64,000 bases of DNA from Caenorhabditis remanei (lineage: Eukaryota; Nematoda; Chromadorea; Rhabditida; Rhabditidae), in contig NC_071331.1 of the NCBI RefSeq assembly GCF_010183535.1, forward strand, positions 1,674,001 to 1,738,000, written 5' to 3'. Positions 55,135 through 64,000 of this stretch are shown here, piece after piece (position 1 is the first letter of the stretch; each line of letters starts with the position of its first letter). Below the pieces are notes generated by a model. That model searched no databases. It was given only the letters and a program-made list of their open reading frames with translations, and was not told where the DNA came from. The position numbers and the translations under genes were made by a program.

Positions 55135-55870
55135 AAACTTTCACTCTGTCAGCGCTGACTGACTAAGAAATGGGCTAAACTGACAGTGGAGTTCAGCAAC
55201 GAGACCAAGCAGAATCCAGATACAATCGAATTCTAGATTCTGACGGCCATTCAGCTATTTTTGAAAATTGATTTCCCATCAAAATTCGATTGTTGTTCGA
55301 TTCTGCTAGGTCTCGTTTCTGAACTTCACGGTTAGTTTTTTTGCTGTTTTGCGTTGTTGTTTTCAATGTTTCCTCACGACTCATCACAATTAGAGATGGA
55401 GAAAATTAGGCCTGAAAATGAAACAAGAATGTATGAAACCGGTTTTCAATCAATTTTTATTGATTTTCAACGCTAAATATCTTCTGACAGCCTCCCAAAC
55501 ACTAATACAAAAAATTGGCACAGCAAAAATTAAGTTATTACAACAAAGCTTTTGACTTCATTCAAGAAATAGTTTAAAAACAGAAAATAATAGCAAGATC
55601 TGCTCGAGAGTGTTAAAATTTCCGAATTTAAAAACTTTAAAAAAGTTTCAAGTAAAACATAAAACATGGAAGAACCGTTTCGATGTAATCCTGGGTTTGA
55701 TGCCCCAAATTTCTCAAAAAGGTCTGGGCACTATTTTGAACGCCTTTTTTTGTATTATACTATTTCTGAATATCTTTCTCTGTTTTTCAGAATTGTTATA
55801 TATCAGGATTTACATAGTTAGTAATTTGGATGTCGTTCGCAATGAAGACTTTGAATTTCCGTTTTGAGTA
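55135..55870 (+). repeat. segmental duplication, partner of 62995-63790
   Basis: Direct copies share TCACTCTGTCAGCGCTGACT, GTTTCCTCACGACTCATCAC and ACCGTTTCGATGTAATCCT. Each contains a copy of the same foldback MITE. Confidence 0.85.
55164..55336. mobile_element. foldback MITE, truncated copy
   Basis: Left end TAAGAAATGGGCTAAACTGA; arms GGAGTTCAGCAACGAGACC against the complement of GGTCTCGTTTCTGAACTTC. About 50 bp of the right end found in the copy at 63060-63246 are missing. Confidence 0.7.
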
Positions 55871-56033
55871 GTGCGGTCGTTCTTCCACTTCATTATCATA
55901 CTAAGATTTGAAGCATTTATGATAAGGAGAAGTCTGGAATAATAGGTGAGCTTGTATAAGAATGAACAGTGGGCCAAACTATACTGAACATGGCTCCAAA
56001 TTTCCTAAAATCTATTTGAGACGGAGATAATAT

Positions 56034-56041
56034 CTGTTTCA
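56034..56041 (+). promoter_or_regulatory. Ruby motif, poor YRNT spacing
   Basis: Exact CTGTTTCA. The nearest YRNT (TAAT) is 44 nt downstream, outside the usual range. Confidence 0.3.
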
Positions 56042-56246
56042 TTTCAATTTCCAAGTTCTAATCGTTTTTCCTTTTAAATTTTAATATTTCCAAAAGATTC
56101 CAAACTAATGAATTTCAATGACTAACTAGTAAGAAGCATGAACATCACCCAGAAAAGCTGAACTTGAAAGTCAATTTTCCGCATTATTTGAAAATCAGGG
56201 ATCGGTTGAAAAGTTTAGAATGAAATCTGAGTTCAAAATTGATATA

Positions 56247-57835
56247 CAGTACCGCCCAAAAGGTTATCAACTTTTGATTTTTCGACCATAACTTTCTTCT
56301 AATTGGTCGGATTGACCTGAAACTTTGGGAAAACATTTATTGTAGAGTTTTCGTTATATTTAGTTAACATTCTGGGTGAAAAAGTATGTTTCACAAGTTT
56401 TTTATAAAATTTTCGAAAATCACGAAAATTCGAGAAATCGCATATTTTTAGTTCCATGACCGGTGCATCCAAAATAGAGAGAATAATTAATGTTTATAAT
56501 CGTTTTTTGATAGAAACTGTCTTGATCTTCATTTTTTGGCCATTGGACCACTACTCTTGACTTGTTACCCATGTCTCCCGGACTGTCAAAATTTAGTAGT
56601 ACTAGTATATGGAGTTTTGAACTTCAAACATCTGTAAAACATATATTTTTTGAAGAAAACAGTATCGAAAGCTGCCAATTCAATTGGAAAAACGTGGAAA
56701 ACATTTACGTAACACTCTAATCTCGATGGAATCCCTCAACAAATTTTTGGAGACCTCTAATTGTCAAATGGTGAATATCTGGTTTCGATGTCAGACTGGT
56801 TTTGGAGCGAAATTATACATTGATCCGAAACCTATGGGTTTATAACTAATGGAACTTGTTATTTGAACAATTGTGAATATTCTGAACCAAGTTTTGAATA
56901 ATAATTTAGTTGCTAAGGTGATGTTACATCGAAAAGAAACTTCGTCGTGATCGTGTTCTGACAGCATCTTTTCGTGCTCTTATGAATACATGAGAAAATG
57001 TGAGAGGAAATCTTTCTAGTACTTTTAAACAAATCTGGGTCATTTTCTAACTTGAATAATCAAAAATAGCATCAATACACAATGATTTTTGAGTAAAGAC
57101 AAAAATGTACAATTTTGAAATTTTTGAACAGGTGAGAGTAAGATTGAAGGGCCTGACTCAATACTATTAATACAAATTTGTGTATCGAAACTTGGTTCAG
57201 AATATTCACAATTGTTCAAATAACAAGTTCCATTAGTTATAAACCCATAGGTTTCGGATAAATGTATAATTTCGCTCCAAAACCAGTCTGACATCGAAAC
57301 CAGATATTCACCATTTGACAATTAGAGGTCTCCAAAAATTTGTTGAGGGATTCCATCGAGATTAGAGTGTTACGTAAATGTTTTCCACGTTTTTCCAATT
57401 GAATTGGCAGCTTTCGATACTGTTTTCTTCAAAAAATATATGTTTTACAGATGTTTGAAGTTCAAAACTCCATATACTAGTACTACTAAATTTTGACAGT
57501 CCGGGAGACATGGGTAACAAGTCAAGAGTAGTGGTCCAATGGCCAAAAAATGAAGATCAAGACAGTTTCTATCAAAAAACGATTATAAACATTAATTATT
57601 CTCTCTATTTTGGATGCACCGGTCATGGAACTAAAAATATGCGATTTCTCGAATTTTCGTGATTTTCGAAAATTTTATAAAAAACTTGTGAAACATACTT
57701 TTTCACCCAGAATGTTAACTAAATATAACGAAAACTCTACAATAAATGTTTTCCCAAAGTTTCAGGTCAATCCGACCAATTAGAAGAAAGTTATGGTCGA
57801 AAAATCAAAAGTTGATAACCTTTTGGGCGGTACTG
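56247..57835. mobile_element. Tc1/mariner-like palindromic element, 1.6 kb
   Basis: Both ends read CAGTACCGCCCAAAAGGTTA with TA on each side (56245-56246, 57836-57837). Arms of about 650 bp flank a centre near 56900-57175. It shares internal blocks with the 39854-40963 element but has different tips, so the two are sister families. Confidence 0.88.
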
Positions 57836-58195
57836 TATATCAAATTTATCGAAGTAAATAACTTCAATAACAGCTCTCACTTTGTTCTGGTTCATAGGCA
57901 GTCTTGAAATCTTTTTTTTCCCCAATCTTCCAATCTCTAGTGCTTCGTTTTCCTAACTAGAAATAGTTTAGAAGATGTCAACTAGCATCTTCTAAACTAT
58001 TTCTGTATTTTTTTCGATCTGAAGGCAAAAGATCGGCGACACAGAGAAACAAAGAAATAGATTGATTTGAATGATAAGAGAGAGGGAAATTTTGTTTTTT
58101 TCTTTTTCTCTGTTTCTGTCTTATCTGATTGTGTCTTCCGTTCAAATGGATTTGAAAGTTTGATGATGACGGAATAGAAATGAAATCGGACAATA

Positions 58196-58200
<5 letters not shown>

Positions 58201-58226
<26 letters not shown>

Positions 58227-58230
58227 GTCT
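58201..58230 (+). repeat. (CT)n microsatellite
   Basis: About 14 CT units inside a copy of the 32-kb module; the other copies lack the expansion. Confidence 0.9.
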
Positions 58231-59255
58231 GACTATGAAAAGTTTCTTTCTCGGAACTAACAGAAGAGGGCAAAGTATTCGGAGAAGATTGATCTCTGTG
58301 TTGGGATCAAAATGTGGAGAAAAGAAAGGTGGTGTCAATTTGAGTATGACAGAGATCAAGAAGAATAACGTTTTCAAAATTGATTGAAAATAAGAAAGCT
58401 CACAATTTTGAAAATTCAGAAGAAATGTTATCGTGTCTCTGAAAAGCATTCATGTCTCTTCCTGTTTCTCGAGGTTTTCAGTATTTAATACAGATTATTT
58501 TGAACCAATGGTCCCCTAGGATTTAAACTCCAAAACTCTGAATCACGTTTATTATTTTAAATTTTTAATTGTCGGAACTTTGTCTTGAAACTTTACTGTT
58601 TTAACGAGTCAATAAAGTTTTTATCGATATCATCATATTATTAAGATCGATCCTCTCAAAAGTTTTGAAGGTTTTTACAACTGAAGCGATCCACAAGAAA
58701 CCGAAAAAGAGAACATTTTTCTCTGTTTTTTAAAGTCGTTAACTGAATTTTATAATTGGAAAAAAACGATGAGACAATGGGAACGGTGAATATAAACTAA
58801 AGAAGTTCGAAGGTTGTGGAGTAGAGAGACTAGTAAAATGCTTTGGGATCATAAACTCCAGTCAAACATTCATCATTAATTCAAAATCGCATTAAAACGG
58901 ATTCATTTTTTCCGATGAACATGTGTACAAGCTTGAAAAAGTAGTTTCACGCCCACAATTACAACTTGGGGACCTGGAAACAGAAGAACTACTAACATAA
59001 TTCGAAGTGCTTTGTTTCACTGAATCAGGAATTTCGGTTTACGGCGTCTCTTTACTGAACTTTACCCATAAATGTTTCAAAAGTACGGTAGTCGCGTCGT
59101 CCCCGAGCCGAACTTTGAGTGGGCGATCAGCCACCGGCGAATAAGAAACGTAAACAGTTTCACTAAAACCACAAAACATGGGAGAACAATTTTTGTGTGA
59201 TTTTTCCATCGCTCAACTCTTTTATACATTAAACACATTTATTATGTTTCATAAA

Positions 59256-59554
59256 TAAGGATGTTACTTGCGGCAATCGCCGGCAAGCCGGCGCCGCTTA
59301 TTTTCACGTTAATTGCATGAGAAGCAAGTTCATTTCCAAAACTTGCTTCCATCGCCGGTTTTCATTTCCAAACCGGCTTTAAACGCCGATTTTTAAGTAG
59401 AAAATATACTGAAAATGAATAAAAATGATAAACACCGGTTTTAAAAATTGTGTTTGCCGCAATCGCCGGTTTCATTTCCGGCGTGGGCGACAATCGCCGG
59501 AAATGAAACTGGCGATTGCCGCCGTAAAACGCCACGCCTGTTTTAACAGCCCTA
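59256..59554. mobile_element. hAT-like MITE, same family as 8805-21200
   Basis: Ends TAAGGATGTT and AACAGCCCTA. Flanks TTCATAAA and GTCATAAG agree at 6 of 8 positions, as for an older 8-bp duplication. The interior consists of GGCGATTGCCGCC/GCAATCGCCGG foldback blocks. Confidence 0.72.
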
Positions 59555-60975
59555 GTCATAAGTATTCTTTCAGTTTCTATTATAGAATTTATAATTTACC
59601 TGGTTTTTGGTAGTCCGAATTCAACACTACGTTTGGACACTTTTTACTTCTCTCATCCTTTTTTTGTCTACTCTACTCTTTTCAGATGTCAATAACAGAG
59701 ACACATACTTGTTAGTACATCAACACACGTTCACATTTTTCAATTTTCTTTTTTCCTGTTTTCTATAATTTTCAGACTTTGAATCTCAGTCTTCACTGAA
59801 AACATAGTTTTTCCGCCTCATTAGGTTATAAAATAGCTACAGTCTGGTTGGCAGCTAGCGTTAGTTTTTTAATACGATAATACGAAGTTTAAGAGCAAAT
59901 TACTAGAATTTCAGCTTTTATTGAAGTTCTATGGTGAAGCGGAAAAATTGAATGTGTACGTTTTATTGAGATATGGTATTTTCGATCTTTTCCAATCTAC
60001 ACATGTTTCAAAAGTTCGGCTGATTCAAGATTATTTTTCTAATTTATCCTTTTAATTTGATCGTTTTTTATAGCAATTCTTAATAAAAACTGAAATAGCT
60101 GTTTGAAAATAGTGTGCTTATCTAGAAAGCCAAACTTTGGATTCATCGCATCACATCAGTTCAAATACTCCGCATTTAATTACATAGAGAAACTGTAAAA
60201 ACATGTATATGTTGTTAGTAAGTGCAGTAATTCTGCTGTATCCCATTTTTTAAAGTTTTGAATTTTTATATAGCAAATTCATCCCGCAATGAAAAGATAT
60301 GGCTAAAAGTTTATCTCTTCACAAACAAGCTATCTTTCAAAACAGAGTTTTTGAAACAATGATTTTTTAATAATTACTGATTTACAGTGTTAATTTATGT
60401 ACCACTCCCAATTTTTGGTCGATGAAGTGTTTTTATGCTTTTTCTTTCCTTTTTCTGTTCAGCTCTCTTCAAAACTATTTTCTTACTGTTATCATCTTTT
60501 TTAGTCTTCCATTTGTCTTTCAGTCGTTATTGGTTCAATACAATCAATTTCTGAACTATGTATTTCTGTCACTTGGAAGACAAAAGATCGGCGGCCAAAG
60601 AAACATAGAAAATGGATTGATATGAATGATAAGAGAGATGGAAATTGTTTTTTTTTTGTTTCTCTGTTTCTCTATTCTCTTATTTGATTGTGTGTTGCGT
60701 TCTAATGGATTTGAAAGTCGGATGATGATGGAACAGAAATGAAATCGGTTTCTATCTGAAACTTTTCTTTGTCGGAACTAGCAGAAGAGGGCAAAGTCTT
60801 AACGAAGATTTTTGATCTCTTTGTTGGGATCAAAATGAGGAGAAGAGAAATATGATTTCAATGTGAATGTGACAGAGATCAAAAATAACAATTTTTCGAT
60901 TGATTGGAAACTCAGATATAGATAAAGGTTAGAACATGGAAAAGGAATTTCGAGACGTTTTGAAGGAAGTTTTGA

Positions 60976-61042
60976 ATGTGCAACCAACTACGCCCACTGG
61001 CTCTAGAGAGTTTTCTCAACACAAACGTAACTATTGAAACAG
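60976..61042 (-). ncRNA. candidate type I 21U-RNA locus
   Basis: Exact core at 61035-61042 on -. YRNT is CAGT, 5' U at 60996 (39 nt). Confidence 0.5.
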
Positions 61043-63059
61043 AAGAAAACTGATTTTGAAAACTCTGAATGTATAGATAACGGTTTAAAAACGATCGAGG
61101 AATTTTGAGACTTTTCAGTGGTTATTACTTATGTGAAATGTTGAATGTGCAGATTTTCAAAAATAGTCCTTTTTTTTAAGAAGAAAAACATCAATTATTC
61201 TGACCAACTTGTTTGAGAAACTCAAAACGCATACGAAACAGGAAAGTCTCAAAATCAAAATCAGTTTTTCCGAATAAAATCAGTTTTCCATCCATACCCT
61301 GGTTCCCGGCCTTAACTTTTTTGATCACTCTTTAAAAAAACTTATAAGCTTAAGAAATATTTGCAGAATAACACATGGGTTATTAGACGTGTGTAGTTTT
61401 GAATATGCGAATAAATAAAAAAATATGACAACTGGTCACTAGTTCTAGAAAATGTTTTCAGCGAAAGGTGTAAAATCCACTTCTGTTAGAAACTATTCAC
61501 ACTCAAAATACATACACGAAACAGGAAATGTTTGAAAAATCACAATAATCAGTTTTAGAAATACCCATCTCTCTCCTGGTTCCCGGTTTGTACTTTTTTT
61601 GCTAGTCTTTCAAACAGCTTTGAAAATATCAGCGTTGCTTCTGAACTTGTAATGGTTTTCACTTTTCCAACAAGCCTTGAGATATGTAGTCAATCAACAT
61701 AATCTGATTTTATTCCCCTCTCGAATTCCCCAGAGACAGTAAGTTTACCAGCAGTCTTATTTTCGGCTTCTCGAATACTGTGAAATCAGTAATTCACAAT
61801 TCAAACTGATACAGATCTTTCTCAACTTCTACACACTTTCCTCAAAATGCACACTATGTGACATGTGGCTTTCCTGACAAAAAGACGAAGAACTTCTCCT
61901 CGGTTTTCGAAGGTCATTCACCGCTTTTTTATCAGAAGAATAGAGGACACTTTGTGGTCGTTGATCCAAGTCTGTTCCCCTCGTCGCGCCATTACTTTTG
62001 ATTGGTTCGAAGTGACGGAAGGCAACATTTTGTAGTCTGACAGAAGAAGTTACTGGGAGAGAGATAATGGGAAATGGGGAAATGGAAAGAAGAAGGAATA
62101 ATTTTTTGTGATAAGATCTTTCTGAAGATGATTATTTCGTCGTTGTCAACTCGAAAACTTTTCGTTATCAATAAGAGATGGACACGTGCTTTTACGATTT
62201 GTGTTGTGAATCTTCACATTAATAACGGGAAAGTTCTTTGAAATACAAGAATAGAGAATATTGAAGAGACCGATATTTCATGAAATCGAAACAGTAGAAT
62301 TAGTTTTGTTCTGGGTGCCCGTTGGAACCATTCTCAGTCGGTTTAATTATAAGCAAAGCGTATTAAAAAACTGACTATGAGAAAATAAATTCCAAATACG
62401 CAACTTTTGCAACTATTGCCGAAGTACTTGCTCTTTCAGACCATTAGATAAATATGGGCACCATGAAATAGAGAAATAATAACATCGAAGAGCAACTAAT
62501 TAAAAGTAATTTGCATTATTGGATTAGGACAGATGCTCGAGGACCTTCAAAGAGCAATACATTTAATTTGCGTTTTCTTGCTGCGCCTGTGTGGGTTTTC
62601 TGTTACGGTATTGTCCTAAAGAGTTGAAAAGCAGATAAATGGTTGATTCGCTGCTTTGAAAACAAACAGCGGTAATAAGAAATTATGGCAGATAGGGTTT
62701 TTAAAAGAAGGAGACATATCAGATACATTAGAAATGAATAAATAATTCTGTATGTTTTGAGTGAATCAGTGAAGTAATGGGAATTTTTTTTCAATGTTTC
62801 AAACACTTTTAAAATTGAAGACAATCATTTGATGGGAAGAATTGAAGCGAACTATCAGTAATCGTAAAATAATTGACCTTACATAATATGAAACTGAAAC
62901 CGTGAATGCTGTCATGCTTGGAATTTTAAAACTAACAATTTTAAACAAATGGCAAATTTGCTAAGAATCGAATAATTGCTCTTTAAACTTAGCATAAACA
63001 TGGAAAGCAAGAAACAGAAAACTAATATAAAAATTTTCACTCTGTCAGCGCTGACTGAC

Positions 63060-63246
63060 TAAGGAATGGCCTAAACTGACCGTGGAGTTCAGCAACGAGA
63101 CCAAGCAAAATCTAGAGGCAATCGAATTCTGGATTCTGAAGGCTATCAGCAGTTTCTGAAAACTGATTTCCCATCAGAAGTCGAATGTCTTTCGATTCTG
63201 CTAGGCCTCGTTTCTGAACTTCACGGTTAGTTTAGACCATTCCTTA
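63060..63246. mobile_element. foldback MITE, complete copy
   Basis: TAAGGAATGGCCTAAACTGA at the left and CCATTCCTTA at the right with arms of about 55 bp. Second copy at 55164-55336; both lie in the same place of a duplicated segment, so the insertion predates the duplication. Confidence 0.75.
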
Positions 63247-64000
63247 GTGATTTTCCCGTTCGTCTGAAATTCTTTTGCAGTTTTGTGTTGTTGTTTTCAA
63301 TGTTTCCTCACGACTCATCACAATAAGAGATGGAGAAAATTAGGCCTGAAAATGAAACAAGAATGTATGAAACCGATTTTCAATCAATTTTTATTGATTT
63401 TCAACGCTATATAGCTTCTGACAGCCTCCCAAACACTAATACAAGAAATTGACACAGCGTAAGTTTGAGTCATTATAACAAAGCTTTCACCTTCATTCAA
63501 GAAATAGTTTAAAAACAGAAAATAATAGCAAAATCTGCTAGAAAGTGTGAAAATTTCCGGATTTAAAAAATATAAAAAGTTTCAAATAGAACATAAAACA
63601 TGGGAGAACCGTTTCGATGTAATCCTAGGTTCGATGCCCCAAATTTCTCAAAAAAGGTCTGGGCACTATTTTGAACGCATTTTTTGTGTTCTACGGTTTT
63701 TGAGTATTTCCTGTTTCTCAGAATTGCTATATACCTGGATTTACATTGTCAGTAATGTGGTAGGGTTTTTGATGGAAATATCATTCCACTCAATAACTCC
63801 AAGGTTCTCGGTCCGCTTTCCTTCAATTTTTCATTTATTTGTCTACTGTATTAAGATGTCAATAACTCGTTAGTACAACATTCTCATTTTTCAGTTTTTC
63901 TTCCTTTCAGTTTCATGTTTTCTATTAGTTTTCGTTTTTTTTTTCAGTTTTCCTAATTCCTTTTTTTCACCCGCATTTAGACTTTGAATTTAAATTTTTA

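Larger units (their letters stand above)
53246..56246. other. 21U-RNA cluster DNA, no protein gene
   Basis: Contains a shorter version of the 28-29 kb module (53985-54950), exact cores at 54315, 54998 and 56034, and a foldback MITE copy at 55164. Confidence 0.55.
57836..64000. other. 21U-RNA cluster DNA, motif-poor, no protein gene
   Basis: Two copies of the 32-kb module, a (CT)n run at 58201-58230, a hAT MITE, one exact core (61035) and several near matches (CGAAACAG at about 61234, 61537 and 62288). 61.1-61.8 kb and 62.3-63.0 kb hold nothing else I recognise. The window ends inside this DNA. Confidence 0.5.

Noticed and set aside
32101..62290. Near-match Ruby motifs (CTGTTTCT, AGAAACAG, CGAAACAG, ATGTTTCA)
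   Set aside because: They are frequent and some may work, but AT-rich DNA gives many by chance; I listed only exact 8-mers.

Overview
The window is repeat-rich DNA from a nematode, most likely Caenorhabditis (species not determinable). Three lines point there: an AT-rich background carrying many copies of CTGTTTCA, the promoter core (Ruby motif) of type I 21U-RNA/piRNA genes; Bel/Pao and Ty3-like LTR retrotransposons; and many palindromic or short non-autonomous DNA transposons with TA, TTAA or 8-bp target duplications. I found no intact host protein-coding gene. Every long reading frame belongs to a retrotransposon.

Layout. 1-2422 is the 3' part of a Bel/Pao element (+ strand; integrase, DUF5641-like tail, probable LTR). 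2423-8734 is 21U-RNA cluster DNA holding a hAT-like element with a tRNA-like 73-bp minisatellite (4309-5290) and two foldback elements. 8735-21358 is a triple nest: a hAT-like element contains a second hAT-like MITE, which contains a complete 12.0-kb Bel/Pao element (8837-20841, - strand). All three layers have target duplications, and a paralogous unoccupied site lies near 22.1 kb. That Bel/Pao element codes for Gag and protease only, has a 6.5-kb leader, and carries the hexamer CGAGGG 49 times on one strand. 21359-42703 is cluster DNA built of diverged direct and inverted duplications, with two small hAT MITEs, a Tc1-like palindrome and two tRNA-headed SINE-like repeats. 42704-48013 is a young LTR element with identical-looking LTRs, a 5-bp target duplication and a single gag ORF. 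48014-64000 is again cluster DNA, with three large palindromic elements and smaller MITEs.

The main system is the 21U-RNA cluster. By eye I found 29 exact CTGTTTCA cores (12 on +, 17 on -), all in the AT-rich cluster DNA and none inside a transposon; chance would give one or two. At 21 of the 29, a YRNT whose T would be the 5' U lies 38-40 nt downstream of the core (11 at exactly 38), against about six expected. Many loci exist as paralogous copies in which the core is kept in one and decayed in another, so gain and loss can be read within the window. Transposons have landed all around these loci, and one Tc1-like palindrome ends inside a predicted 21U body.

Coordinates of duplications and of foldback arms are approximate. 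LTR ends, target duplications, motif positions and ORF limits were counted base by base.
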